Source: Acidobacteriota bacterium (GTDB lineage Bacteria; Acidobacteriota; Terriglobia; Terriglobales; SCQP01). From it: a stretch of 64,000 nt of DNA. A program made the position numbers and the translations under genes. The stretch is taken from assembly GCA_021789895.1 (NCBI GenBank), contig JAJYIU010000011.1, positions 1 through 64,000 of the forward strand, read 5' to 3'. Positions 8,688 to 17,656 of this stretch are shown one piece after another (position 1 is the stretch's first letter; the number at the start of each line of letters is the position of its first letter). Under the pieces are notes generated by a model. It was given only the letters and a program-made list of their open reading frames with translations. It ran no database searches and had not been told where the DNA came from.

Positions 8688-11600
8688 ATGCCAGCCAACC
8701 GTTTGCGTCAACTGGCGGATTTCGGCCAGAGCTTCTGGTATGACAACATACGCCGCGCGCTGCTCACCGGCGGCGGGTTGAAGCAAATGATCGAGGAAGA
8801 CGGCCTGCGCGGCCTGACCTCGAATCCGACGATTTTCGCCAAGGCCATCGCCGGCAGCGCCGATTATGACGAATCCATCCGGCGGGTAATGGATCGCAGC
8901 CCGGAAGAAATCTTCCTCGAGCTGGCCATCGAAGATATCGGCGCCGCCTGCGACCTGTTTCGTCCGGTTTACGATGCGACCGGCGGACGGGACGGATTTT
9001 GCAGCATCGAGGTCTTTCCCGACCTGGCGCGCGACGCCGAACGGACGATGGCGCAGGCGCGCGAGCTGTGGCGGCGGCTGCAGCGGCCCAACGTGATGAT
9101 CAAGGTGCCCTCGACGCCGGAATGCCTGCCGGCGATTCGCCAGTTGCTGACCGAAGGCATCAACATCAACATCACCCTGATGTTCGATTTCCAGGCCTAT
9201 GAGGCGGTGCTGGAGGCCTACCTGGCGGCGCTGGAAGCGCGGCGGGCGGCAAAGCAGCCGGTGGAGCGGCTGGCGTCGGTGGCGAGCCTGTTTGTCAGCC
9301 GCGTGGACACGCGCCTGGATAAGCAACTGGCCGCGATCGCCAAAGCGCAGCCGGAGCGGGCCGCGGCCGCACAGCGGCTGCTGGGCAAAAGCGGGCTGGC
9401 CAACGCCCGCCGGATGTACCGGCATTTCGAAGCAACCACGGCCTCGGCGCGATACCGGAAACTGGCGGCAGCGGGCGCGGCGCCGCAGCGGCTGTTGTGG
9501 GCCTCGACCAGCACCAAGAATCCGAACTACCCGGATACGCTTTATGCCGACGCGCTGGTGGCGCCGGAGACGGTGGACACGATGCCGGATGCAACCGTGG
9601 CGGCGTTCCGCGATCATGGCCGCCCGGGCGACAATCTGCGTCCCACCCTGGGCGAAGCGGCGCCGATGCTGGCCGAGCTCAAGGCGCTGGGCATTGACTT
9701 CGAGCGCGAACTGGTGGCGCTGCAAAACGAAGGGGTGGAGCTGTTCGAGCAGTCGTTTGCAGAGTTGATCGCCAGCTTGAAGCAAAAAGTGGCGGCGCTG
9801 CGGGGCGGGCCGGGCGGCGGACCGCCGCCGGCGCGGCGGCGTTCGGACCAGCCCGGGACGCAGACCTCGGCGGCGCCGGCGATGCGGCTGGACGCTTCCG
9901 CGGCGGCGGATTACAGCGCCAGCCTGGCTGCGCTGGCGAAGGCCTCGGCGGCGGCGCGCATCTGGCGGCACGACGCCTCGCTGTGGAGTTCCGATGCGGC
10001 GGTGGCGGCGAAGATCCGGCAGCGGCTGGGCTGGCTGACGGTGAGCGACACGATGCTGGAGCACCTGCCGGCGCTGGACGAATTCGTACAGGGCTGCCGG
10101 CGCGACGGCTTGCGCGAGGCGGTGCTGCTGGGCATGGGCGGCAGCAGCCTGGCGCCGGAGGTGTTCAACGAGATTTTCGCTTCCGCGCCGGCCGGGGATG
10201 CCGGCCGCGGGCTGCGGCTGACGGTGCTGGATACGACCGATCCCGCCGCCATCGCCAAAACCGCGGCGCGGCTGGACTGGCCGCATACGTTGTTTCTGGT
10301 CTCGAGCAAGAGCGGTGGCACGATCGAGCCCAATTGCCTCTACGCCTACTTTCGCGGGCGCATGGAACAGGCCGTCAAGCAGCCGGGCGCGCAATTTGCC
10401 GCCATCACCGATCCCGGCACCAGCCTGGAGAAGCTGGCGGCGCAGGCTGGATTTCGCCAGGTTTTTCTCAATCCCGCCGACATTGGCGGGCGCTACTCGG
10501 CGCTTTCCTGGTTCGGCCTGGCACCGGCGGCGCTGCTCGGAGTGGACGTGGAGCGGTTGCTGCGGCGGGCGCAGATCATGGAACAAGCCTGCGCCGCCCC
10601 GGTCGCCGCGGAGCAAAATCCGGGGCTGCGGCTGGGCGCGGCGCTGGGCGCCTGGGCCCGGCAGGGGCGCGACAAGGTGACGGTGCTGGCCGCGCCGGAA
10701 CTGGTCAGTTTCGGCGCCTGGCTGGAACAATTGCTGGCCGAAAGCACCGGCAAGCAGGGCCACGGCCTGATTCCGGTAGATCGCGAGCCGGCGGCGGAAA
10801 AGCCGGCCGCTTACGGCGCCGACCGGGTGTTCGTGCGCCTGCAACTGGCCGGCGGGTCCAACTCGCCGGGCGAGGAGTGGGCGGCGGAAGAGATTCGCGC
10901 CGGAGCGCCGGTGGTGACGCTGGCCTGGCGCGATCGCTATGACCTGGGACAGGAGTTTTTCCGCTGGGAGTTTGCCACCGCGGTGGCCGGCCAGGTCTTG
11001 GGCATCAATCCCTTCGACGAGCCCAACGTGCAGGAAAGCAAAGACAACACGCTGCGCGTATTGACGGCCTGGACGGAATCCGGCGCGCCGGGGAGCGGCC
11101 GCCCGGGTGCGTCCGCATCGGCACCGATCCGCGACCTGGATGGCGGCGGGCGGCAGCGCTCCGAGCTTGTGGCGGTGGCGCCGCAGCCGGCGGCGAGCGT
11201 GGCCGAAGCGCTGCGCGCGCTGCTCGAAACGCACCGGCCGGGCGATTACTTTGCGCTGATGCTGTTTGTCGAACGCACCGCCGAAGTGCAATCGTTAGCG
11301 CAGCAGGTGCGCACCTGGGTGCGCGACCATTTTCATATCGCCACCACGCTGGGCTTTGGCCCGCGCTTTTTGCATTCCACCGGCCAGTTGCACAAGGGCG
11401 GTCCGGCAAGCGGAATTTTTTTGCAACTGACGGCGACGGCCGCGGCGCAGGCGGCGGGGATGCTGCCGGTGCCGGGCCGGAATTTCGATTTCGCCACCTT
11501 GTTCCAGGCGCAATCGGCGGGCGATTACCAATCGCTCGCCGCCCATGGGCGCCGGGTGCTGCAGATTGACCTGGGCGCCGATGCCGGCGCCGGCTTGCGC

Positions 11601-11690
11601 CGGCTGATGGAGCTGCTGGAGACCCAGACGGCGCCGGTCAGCCGGGCCGAAGAGCCGGCGGATGTCCGCCCGCAGGCGCGCCGCGCCTGA
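8688..11690 (+). CDS. tal-pgi: Bifunctional transaldolase / glucose-6-phosphate isomerase
   Basis: A 1000-residue fusion. Residues 1 to about 365 are a transaldolase of the bacterial TalB/Tal-Pgi type: LTSNPTIFAKAI is the family signature and NVMIKVPST contains the likely Schiff-base Lys139. Residues about 400-1000 are a phosphoglucose isomerase-like domain with the sugar-phosphate-binding motifs LLGMGGSSLAPEV (about 475-488) and VSSKSGGTIEPN (about 535-546). An Ala/Pro/Arg-rich linker joins them. It interconverts pentose-phosphate intermediates with fructose-6-phosphate, and fructose-6-phosphate with glucose-6-phosphate, in the cytosol. Such fusions are known in several phyla. It heads an operon with zwf, opcA and rpe, which matches its role. 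GAGGTGG precedes the ATG. Confidence 0.95.
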   Translation: MPANRLRQLADFGQSFWYDNIRRALLTGGGLKQMIEEDGLRGLTSNPTIFAKAIAGSADYDESIRRVMDRSPEEIFLELAIEDIGAACDLFRPVYDATGGRDGFCSIEVFPDLARDAERTMAQARELWRRLQRPNVMIKVPSTPECLPAIRQLLTEGININITLMFDFQAYEAVLEAYLAALEARRAAKQPVERLASVASLFVSRVDTRLDKQLAAIAKAQPERAAAAQRLLGKSGLANARRMYRHFEATTASARYRKLAAAGAAPQRLLWASTSTKNPNYPDTLYADALVAPETVDTMPDATVAAFRDHGRPGDNLRPTLGEAAPMLAELKALGIDFERELVALQNEGVELFEQSFAELIASLKQKVAALRGGPGGGPPPARRRSDQPGTQTSAAPAMRLDASAAADYSASLAALAKASAAARIWRHDASLWSSDAAVAAKIRQRLGWLTVSDTMLEHLPALDEFVQGCRRDGLREAVLLGMGGSSLAPEVFNEIFASAPAGDAGRGLRLTVLDTTDPAAIAKTAARLDWPHTLFLVSSKSGGTIEPNCLYAYFRGRMEQAVKQPGAQFAAITDPGTSLEKLAAQAGFRQVFLNPADIGGRYSALSWFGLAPAALLGVDVERLLRRAQIMEQACAAPVAAEQNPGLRLGAALGAWARQGRDKVTVLAAPELVSFGAWLEQLLAESTGKQGHGLIPVDREPAAEKPAAYGADRVFVRLQLAGGSNSPGEEWAAEEIRAGAPVVTLAWRDRYDLGQEFFRWEFATAVAGQVLGINPFDEPNVQESKDNTLRVLTAWTESGAPGSGRPGASASAPIRDLDGGGRQRSELVAVAPQPAASVAEALRALLETHRPGDYFALMLFVERTAEVQSLAQQVRTWVRDHFHIATTLGFGPRFLHSTGQLHKGGPASGIFLQLTATAAAQAAGMLPVPGRNFDFATLFQAQSAGDYQSLAAHGRRVLQIDLGADAGAGLRRLMELLETQTAPVSRAEEPADVRPQARRA

Positions 11691-11720
11691 GCGCGCGGCC
11701 CGGCAGCGCCGGCCGAAGTT

Positions 11721-13295
11721 ATGACCACGACTCTGACTCCTCCGGGCGCGGCCGGCGCGCCGGCCGCGCTCTCCGAATCGCTGCGGGCCGGCATGCGGCT
11801 GGAGCGCACCGCCCCGCCCTGCATCCTGGTGATCTTCGGCGCCTCCGGCGACCTCACCCGCCGCAAATTGATGCCGGCGCTGTACTCGCTGATGCGGGCG
11901 CAGCGCCTGGCCCCCAGCTTCGCGGTCGTCGGCGTGTCCAGCACCGAATGGCGGCGCGAGCAGTTCGTCGAGGAAATGCGAGCCGCGGTGCGCGACCTCG
12001 CCGGGCTGCGGGTGGAGGAAGACTGCTGGCAGTCGTTCGCCCGCAACCTGCGCTATCTAAGCGGCGACTTCGACGACCGCGGGGTTTACGAGCAACTGAA
12101 GCAGGAACTGGCCGGGCTGGCGCCGGCGTGCGGCTTCAATCTGATCTTCTACCTGGCCACGCCGCCCAGCCTGTTTCCGGTCATCGCCGGCCACCTCGGA
12201 CAGGCGGAACTGAACCGGCCGCTGCCCGGAGCGCCGCCCGAGGCCTGGGCGCGGATCATCATCGAAAAACCCTTCGGGCGCGACCTCGCCAGCGCCCGCC
12301 AACTGAACCAGACGATACATCAGGTCTTCGAAGAAGAGCAGATTTACCGCATCGATCATTATCTGGGCAAGGAGACGGTGCGCAATATTTTGGTCTTCCG
12401 CTTCGCCAATGGAATTTTCGAACCGATCTGGAACCGCCGCTACGTGGACCATGTGCAGATCACGGTTGCCGAGAGCCTGGGGGTGGAACAGCGCGGGCGC
12501 TATTACGAAGAAGCCGGGGCGCTGCGCGACATGATCCAAAATCATCTGCTGCAGGTGCTGGCGATCGTGGCGATGGAAGCGCCGGCGCGGTTCGAGTCGG
12601 AGCCGGTCCGCGACGAAAAAATGAAGCTGCTGCAGTCGGTTTGCGCGCTCGGCCAGGGCGAGACCGCGATGGCCAAGGCGGTGCGCGGCCAATACGGGCC
12701 GGGAATCATTCTCGGCCAGCCGGTGCCGGGCTACCGCGAGGAGCCGGACGTTTCGCCGGCTTCGACCCGCGAGACCTTCGCCGCGCTGAAGCTGACGATC
12801 GAGAATTGGCGCTGGGCGGGGGTGCCGTTTTACTTGCGCTCGGGCAAGCGCCTGCCCAAGCGGGCCAGCGAGGTGGCGATCGTCTTCAAATCGCCGCCCT
12901 ACCTGATGTTCGGCGCCGAAGCGCGCATCGAGCCGAATACGCTGGTGATCCGCATCCAGCCGGACGAAGGCATTGCGCTGCGCTTCGAGGCCAAGGTGCC
13001 GGGCACCGACGTGCGGCTGCGTCCGGTGGATATGGATTTTCACTATGGCTCGAGCTTCGGCGAACCGCAGCCGGAAGCCTATGAGACCCTGCTGCTCGAT
13101 GCGATGCTGGGTGAGAGTATGCTGTTTGCGCGGTACGATTTCGTCGAAACCGCCTGGAGCTTGACCACCCCGCTGCTCGAAGCCTGGGAAGCGCAACCGG
13201 CGGCGAACTTTCCCAACTATGCGGCCGGGACGTGGGGGCCGGCGGAGGCGGATGAGTTTCTGGCGCGGGAGGGACGCGCATGGCGGCGACCTTGA
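11721..13295 (+). CDS. zwf: Glucose-6-phosphate 1-dehydrogenase
   Basis: The 524-residue product catalyses oxidation of glucose-6-phosphate to 6-phosphogluconolactone with NADP+ or NAD+, the first step of the oxidative pentose-phosphate pathway. The N-terminal dinucleotide fold [13 protein letters not shown] is at about residues 38-50. The signature active-site motif [13 protein letters not shown] is at about 210-222. Length fits the family (480-520) with a short N-terminal extension. It lies 30 bases after tal-pgi and its 3' end overlaps opcA by 16 bases, consistent with translational coupling. No lactonase (pgl) or gnd gene is present in the window. One of the nearby lactonase-like propellers might replace pgl, but that is speculation. 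Confidence 0.96.
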   Translation: MTTTLTPPGAAGAPAALSESLRAGMRLERTAPPCILVIFGASGDLTRRKLMPALYSLMRAQRLAPSFAVVGVSSTEWRREQFVEEMRAAVRDLAGLRVEEDCWQSFARNLRYLSGDFDDRGVYEQLKQELAGLAPACGFNLIFYLATPPSLFPVIAGHLGQAELNRPLPGAPPEAWARIIIEKPFGRDLASARQLNQTIHQVFEEEQIYRIDHYLGKETVRNILVFRFANGIFEPIWNRRYVDHVQITVAESLGVEQRGRYYEEAGALRDMIQNHLLQVLAIVAMEAPARFESEPVRDEKMKLLQSVCALGQGETAMAKAVRGQYGPGIILGQPVPGYREEPDVSPASTRETFAALKLTIENWRWAGVPFYLRSGKRLPKRASEVAIVFKSPPYLMFGAEARIEPNTLVIRIQPDEGIALRFEAKVPGTDVRLRPVDMDFHYGSSFGEPQPEAYETLLLDAMLGESMLFARYDFVETAWSLTTPLLEAWEAQPAANFPNYAAGTWGPAEADEFLAREGRAWRRP

Positions 13296-14359
13296 ACCCC
13301 GGCCAGCCCCCAAGCATGAGCCTGGAAGCGGCCGAACGGGCGCTGTTGGAGGCGGTGCGCCGGCAACCCGGCGCGCAGCGCATCGCCAGCCTCAATCTGC
13401 TGATTCGGGCCGGCGACGATGCCGACGCCCAGCGCCTGGCGCGCGAGCTGGAACCGGTGCTTGCAGCCCACCCCGCGCGGGTGTTGCTGTTGACCCCGGG
13501 GCTGAGCCCGGCGCGGGAATGGCGCGTGCGCCTGCTCGGCGCGATGGAGCGGCCGGCGGGCGGAGTCCACGCCGAAATTTTGCATTTGCGCGGCGGCCTA
13601 GCCGAGGATGCGGGCGCGGCCGCCATGCCGCTGTTGCGCAGCGGGCTGCCGGTCTGCCTGTGGTGGCGAGGCGCTTCGCCGGCGCAGGCGCCCGGCTTCG
13701 CCGCGCTGGCGCAACTGGCGGATCGCGTGCTGTACGATTCGGTCGAGCTGGGCGCGCAGGGCGACGATTGGCGCGCTTTAAGCCGGCAGATGCGCGCCCA
13801 GCCGCATCCCTCGACGGCGATTGACCTGGTCTGGCCGCGGATGACGCGCTGGCGACGGCTGCTGGCGCAGGCCGCGGAAACGCCCACGGGCCTGCGGCTC
13901 TGGGCCGGCCTCGATCGCATCCATTTCCAGGCGTGCGCCGGACAGCCCCCGCTCAACGCTGCCGCGCTGATGCTCGCCGGCTGGCTGATTTCACGCCTGG
14001 GCTGGCAGCTCGGCCGCCGCCCGGCGGCGGAGCGTTTTCAGTTGCGCACGCCCCGCCATGATGAAGCGGCGATCGAGTTCCGCGCCCTGGATTGCGGGCA
14101 GCCGGAAACGATTTTCTATGGCCTGCGACTGGAACATAGCCGCGCCGGACTGCGGTTGGAATTGGAGCGCAACGGCAGCCGCATCCAGGCGGAATTTTGG
14201 GAACACCAGGCTTCCCTGGGCGCCAGCGTCGGCGCCTTTCCTCCCACCGACGCGTTGGCCGCGCTGGCGCAGGAACTGCAACTCTGCCATCCTGACCAGG
14301 TATTCGAAGAAGCGCAGGCGGCCGCGCTCCGCCTGCTGGAGCAGCCGGTCGAGCCATGA
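13280..14359 (+). CDS. opcA: OpcA-like glucose-6-phosphate dehydrogenase assembly protein
   Basis: The 359-residue product lies directly after zwf and matches the OpcA family pattern: an N-terminal region with [13 protein letters not shown], a central LPVCLWWRG motif followed by ADRVLYDS, and the C-terminal helical [14 protein letters not shown]. OpcA proteins in cyanobacteria and actinobacteria act as allosteric or assembly partners of G6PDH, so the same role is inferred here. No signal peptide is present. Its start overlaps zwf by 16 bases and its stop overlaps the rpe start in an ATGA arrangement, indicating one polycistronic unit. Confidence 0.88.
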   Translation: MAATLNPGQPPSMSLEAAERALLEAVRRQPGAQRIASLNLLIRAGDDADAQRLARELEPVLAAHPARVLLLTPGLSPAREWRVRLLGAMERPAGGVHAEILHLRGGLAEDAGAAAMPLLRSGLPVCLWWRGASPAQAPGFAALAQLADRVLYDSVELGAQGDDWRALSRQMRAQPHPSTAIDLVWPRMTRWRRLLAQAAETPTGLRLWAGLDRIHFQACAGQPPLNAAALMLAGWLISRLGWQLGRRPAAERFQLRTPRHDEAAIEFRALDCGQPETIFYGLRLEHSRAGLRLELERNGSRIQAEFWEHQASLGASVGAFPPTDALAALAQELQLCHPDQVFEEAQAAALRLLEQPVEP

Positions 14360-15093
14360 TGCCACCCCCCGCACCCCGTCCTGTCCGCTTGGCCCGCAAG
14401 ACAATGCCGCCCTGGCAGCTCGTGCCGTCGCTGTTGGCCGCCGACTTCGGCCGGCTGGCGGAGGAAATTGCCGCCGCCGAGGCCGCCGGCGCCGACCGCC
14501 TGCAACTGGACGTCATGGACGGCCATTTTGTCCCCAACCTTTCGATGGGGCCGATGGTCATTGCCGCCGTCCGGCGGCAAACCCGGTTACGGCTGGAAGC
14601 GCACCTGATGGTCGAACGTCCGGAAAACTGGATTGCGCCCGCCGCCGACGCCGGCGCCGACCTGATCATCGTCCATCAGGAAGCCACGCCCCACTTGGAA
14701 CGCGCCTTGGAGCTGATTCAGTCGCGGCGCCTGGCTGCAGGGGTCGCCATCAACCCCGCCACCCCGGCCGCCACGCTGGAGCAAGTGCTGCCATACGTCC
14801 GCCTAGTGCTGGCCATGACCGTCAATCCCGGCTTCGGCGGCCAGCAGTTCATCGCTGCGGTGACCGGCAAGATTCGCGCACTGCGCCGGCGGCTGCAGGC
14901 AGTCAACCCGGCTTGCGATATCGAAGTGGATGGCGGCATCGAGGCGGAAACCCTGCCGCTGGCGGCGGCGGCGGGCGCCAACGTGTTTGTCGCCGGCACC
15001 GCGATTTTCGCGCACTCCGGCGGGGTAGCGGCCGGACTGGCCGCCTTGCGCGCGGCCTTGCCTCGCTGCGCGCGCGCTCCGCGCCGCGCCTGA
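14356..15093 (+). CDS. rpe: Ribulose-phosphate 3-epimerase
   Basis: The 245-residue TIM-barrel enzyme interconverts ribulose-5-phosphate and xylulose-5-phosphate. Diagnostic motifs are VPSLLAADFGRL, the metal-binding LDVMDGHFVPN (about residues 50-60), the phosphate-binding MTVNPGFGGQ, and IEVDGGI with VAGTAIF near the C-terminus. The ATGA overlap with opcA supports the start at 14356, although an in-frame ATG at 14404 would remove an unconserved proline-rich leader of 16 residues. It is the last gene of the tal-pgi-zwf-opcA-rpe operon. The C-terminus ends in a short basic tail. Confidence 0.95.
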   Translation: MMPPPAPRPVRLARKTMPPWQLVPSLLAADFGRLAEEIAAAEAAGADRLQLDVMDGHFVPNLSMGPMVIAAVRRQTRLRLEAHLMVERPENWIAPAADAGADLIIVHQEATPHLERALELIQSRRLAAGVAINPATPAATLEQVLPYVRLVLAMTVNPGFGGQQFIAAVTGKIRALRRRLQAVNPACDIEVDGGIEAETLPLAAAAGANVFVAGTAIFAHSGGVAAGLAALRAALPRCARAPRRA

Positions 15094-15166
15094 GCCGCGC
15101 CTCTCCTCGTGCAAACGGCCACAACCCCGGGGCGGCGCTTCCCTGCCCTTGGCGGCGCCGCATTTT

Positions 15167-15526
15167 TCAGGCGGCGCGGACGCGCAGCAGCTCGTTCAAC
15201 AAGGAGCGCAGCTCGCGCTGCTCGCTGTTATAGTGCAGCCGCCATTCGGACATTTCCACCCCGAATTCCTTGCGCACCGACTGCATGCCGGCGTGCAGCT
15301 CGGCCAGGCGGGCTTCGCCCGCGGCCGCCTGGGCATGCAACTCCACCAGGCGGGCGTGAAAATCGTCTTGCAGGCGGCGGAAACAGTCGGTGATCTCTTG
15401 ATCCAAACGTTCCAGCCGCGCCTGATGCGCTTTAGCGCGGCGCAAGAGACGGCCTAGCACCAGCAGCATCGCCAGGAACGCGACCACCAGCGCCACGCCG
15501 GCATCCAGCATCCAGTTTGCAGGCAT
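15167..15526 (-). CDS. Small membrane-anchored coiled-coil protein
   Basis: The 119-residue product has one N-terminal transmembrane helix (about residues 5-27, ALVVAFLAMLLVLG) followed by a long, charged, heptad-rich helical segment to the C-terminus (QARLERLDQEITDCFRRLQ and onward). This resembles small one-helix anchors with a cytoplasmic coiled coil, as in RmuC N-termini or DUF948-type proteins, but I do not recognise a specific family. It converges with rpe 73 bases away and is divergent from the FecR-like gene. Function unknown. Confidence 0.65.
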   Translation of the reverse strand: MPANWMLDAGVALVVAFLAMLLVLGRLLRRAKAHQARLERLDQEITDCFRRLQDDFHARLVELHAQAAAGEARLAELHAGMQSVRKEFGVEMSEWRLHYNSEQRELRSLLNELLRVRAA

Positions 15527-15724
15527 GCCTGCCCAGATGCTGCCCGCGAATTGCGAGTTGCCAACGCCCGCCGGTTCAAGTGACTGATAAAAACATATTT
15601 AATGACTTCTCAGGGTAATAACTTAGGCATGCCGGCTTCCATTCCAGCTAAAGCTTTGGCCGGCAGAAACTTGACAGTCATCAGGCGGCAAAGAAATGAA
15701 GCCGCTGGAGTGCCAATTTTTGGC

Positions 15725-15764
15725 TTGACATATTCGGCTGGGAAGCATACTCTCTTTGAGTATG
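15725..15764 (+). promoter_or_regulatory. Promoter with overlapping palindrome for the FecR-like gene
   Basis: A perfect -35 hexamer TTGACA (15725-15730) is followed after 17 bases by TACTCT. A perfect 7-base inverted repeat, CATACTC-TCTTT-GAGTATG (15746-15764), covers the -10 position and the likely start site. That is the geometry of an operator, or of a 5' stem in the transcript. A Shine-Dalgarno sequence AAAGGGGG lies just before the gene. Confidence 0.55.
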
Positions 15765-15803
15765 TTCCAGCAGCTAACACATCTAAAGGGGGTTTATTCA
15801 GTC

Positions 15804-16442
15804 ATGCGCACCTTGCGCGGTTCAGTGGTTCTGTTGTTGACGTGGGGAATCATCTGTCTGCCAATCTTTGCTGCATCGCCGGCCGCCATAATGACTCCTC
15901 TTTCTGGCTCAGTTTTACTTAACGGCCACTCGGTTCTGAGTGGTGAAGCGATTAAAGCCGGCGATCGGGTGCAGATCCAGGCGAATTCAGTGGCACGCCT
16001 GCAGTTTCCCGGAAGCTCGATTTATGCCAATTCGGGCAGCGAATTTGCAGTTGATTCACATGGGCTGCAACTGAACCATGGCTGGCTGGATGTCAGTGGA
16101 AAAATGTCGGTGCTGGCGGCCTGCGAAAGCATCTCCGCGGCAACCCCCAATGGCAGCTTCAGCGTGACGCGCAATGCCGACACGCTGCTGGTGCGCTCCA
16201 ACCGCGGCGCGGTGGCGATTCACGGAGCCGTGAACTACACCGTTCCGGCGGGCAGAGCGGTGCGGATGCAAACGACGCCGGCAGGATCGGGCGCCGGTGG
16301 TTGCGTCTCGAAGGGAAAAGTAGTCCTGATATCCGCCACGACCGGAGCCATTGTCGGCGTGGTCACCGGCATCATCGTCCACAAAGCCTCCGAGTGCAAA
16401 GCCAACTCGAATACGGTCTGCATCGTCAGCCCGAACAAGTAA
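15804..16442 (+). CDS. Secreted FecR-domain-like protein of unknown function
   Basis: The 212-residue product has a signal peptide (about residues 1-25, LLLTWGIICLPIFAA) and a FecR-like beta-rich domain. The domain shows the usual progression from GSVLLNG, through IKAGDRVQIQANSVARLQF and a SSIYANSGSEFAV segment, to a repeat of the pattern ending in VPAGRAVRMQ. A hydrophobic stretch (VVLISATTGAIVGVVTGIIV) near the C-terminus may be a membrane helix. It lacks the sigma-interacting N-terminus of true FecR, so it is probably a cell-envelope protein. The start is chosen over the upstream ATG of the ORF track because of AAAGGGGG about 11 bases before it. GC content is clearly below the neighbours. 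It is a monocistronic unit with its own promoter and terminator. Confidence 0.7.
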   Translation: MRTLRGSVVLLLTWGIICLPIFAASPAAIMTPLSGSVLLNGHSVLSGEAIKAGDRVQIQANSVARLQFPGSSIYANSGSEFAVDSHGLQLNHGWLDVSGKMSVLAACESISAATPNGSFSVTRNADTLLVRSNRGAVAIHGAVNYTVPAGRAVRMQTTPAGSGAGGCVSKGKVVLISATTGAIVGVVTGIIVHKASECKANSNTVCIVSPNK

Positions 16443-16466
16443 ACAGATTTCCAACCGAAATCTCCA

Positions 16467-16494
16467 GGGCGCCCGTTGGGCGCCCTTCTTTTTT
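16467..16494 (+). terminator. Rho-independent terminator after the FecR-like gene
   Basis: GGGCGCCC-GTT-GGGCGCCC forms a perfect 8-base-pair GC stem with a 3-base loop, followed by TTCTTTTTT. It lies 25 bases after the stop codon and is the clearest intrinsic terminator in the window. Confidence 0.9.
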
Positions 16495-16572
16495 CCCCGG
16501 CTGCGCCGGCGGGCCGAGGTCCGCTAGAATACGGATGACTATGCGCCCATCCGGGCGGCTGGAGACCCGCAC

Positions 16573-17556
16573 ATGATCGCCATTACCGGGGCCGCAGGGC
16601 TGATCGGCAGCGCCCTGGTCTGGCATTGCAACCGCCAGGGACGCTCCGACCTGCTGCTGGTGGACGCGCTGGGCCGCAGCGACAAGTTTCGCAACCTCGC
16701 CGGACTCGATTTCTCCGACTACCTGGAGCGGGAGGAATGGGAATCGCGCCTGGAATCGGGCGCGCTGCCGGGCCTGGAGGCGGTGGTGCACCTCGGCGCC
16801 TGCAGCAACACCACCGAGCGCGACGGCTCCTGGCTGATGCGCAACAACTTCGGCAGCAGCCGGCTCGCCGCCGGCTATTGCCTGGCGCGCGGCATTCGCC
16901 TGATCTACGCCTCCAGCGCCGCCACCTATGGCGACGGCCGCCAGGGTTATGACGACGCCCTGGAGGGAATGGCGCGGCTGCGGCCGCTGAATAAATACGC
17001 CTTTTCCAAGCACGCCTTCGACCTCTGGGCCTGGCGTTCGGGCGCGCTCGCCACGATCACCGGGTTGAAGTATTTCAATGTCTTCGGCCCCAACGAATAT
17101 CACAAAGGCGACATGCGCAGCCTGGTGGTGAAGGCCTGGGAACAGATTCAGGCGGACGGATGCGTGCGCCTGTTTCAATCCAATACTCCCGCCTATGCCG
17201 ATGGCGAGCAGCAGCGCGATTTTCTCTATGTCAAGGATGCGGTGGCCATGACCGCCTGGTTTCTGGAGCATCCCGAAGCCGCCGGCATCTACAACCTGGG
17301 CAGCGGCACCGCGCGCAGTTGGAACGACCTGGTGGGAGCGATCTTTGCCGCCCTGGGCCGTCCGGCGCGGATCGAGTATATTCCCATGCCGGCGTCGCTC
17401 CAGGCCGCTTACCAGAACCATACCTGCGCCGAGCTCGGCCGGTTGCGCCGCGCCGGCTGCGGCATCGCCGCCCGTCCGCTCGAAGCCGCGGTCGAAGATT
17501 ACGTTCGCAACTATCTTGCGCCCGGCGCCTGGCTCCAGCCCAGCGATCCCGGCTAG
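16573..17556 (+). CDS. hldD: ADP-L-glycero-D-manno-heptose 6-epimerase
   Basis: The 327-residue product is a short-chain dehydrogenase-fold nucleotide-sugar epimerase that makes ADP-L-glycero-D-manno-heptose for the LPS inner core. The NADP-binding MIAITGAAGLIGSALV opens the protein. HLGACSNTTERDG (about residues 75-87), YASSAATYG and the catalytic Y-x3-K in NKYAFSKH follow. The family-specific YFNVFGPNEYHKGDM separates HldD from GalE-like enzymes. Length fits the family. It implies a Gram-negative envelope. A candidate -10 TAGAAT lies about 45 bases upstream, and the start is a clean ATG. No other heptose genes are adjacent. Confidence 0.95.
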   Translation: MIAITGAAGLIGSALVWHCNRQGRSDLLLVDALGRSDKFRNLAGLDFSDYLEREEWESRLESGALPGLEAVVHLGACSNTTERDGSWLMRNNFGSSRLAAGYCLARGIRLIYASSAATYGDGRQGYDDALEGMARLRPLNKYAFSKHAFDLWAWRSGALATITGLKYFNVFGPNEYHKGDMRSLVVKAWEQIQADGCVRLFQSNTPAYADGEQQRDFLYVKDAVAMTAWFLEHPEAAGIYNLGSGTARSWNDLVGAIFAALGRPARIEYIPMPASLQAAYQNHTCAELGRLRRAGCGIAARPLEAAVEDYVRNYLAPGAWLQPSDPG

Positions 17557-17656
17557 CCCACGCCGGCGGCGGGCCGCCGCGGCACATCCCCAACCGGCTC
17601 GCAAATCCGGTTGCCACACGCCGGTATCGAGTAGAAACTGATAGGTCGAGGCACGC

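Noticed and set aside
8532-11291. Minus-strand 919-residue ORF
   Set aside because: It lies antisense to the well-supported tal-pgi fusion, is rich in Arg/His/Gln as antisense of GC-rich genes usually is, and shows no domain.
15602-15922. Plus-strand 106-residue ORF before the FecR-like gene
   Set aside because: It overlaps the promoter, the palindrome and the start of the FecR-like gene in another frame and lacks a ribosome binding site.
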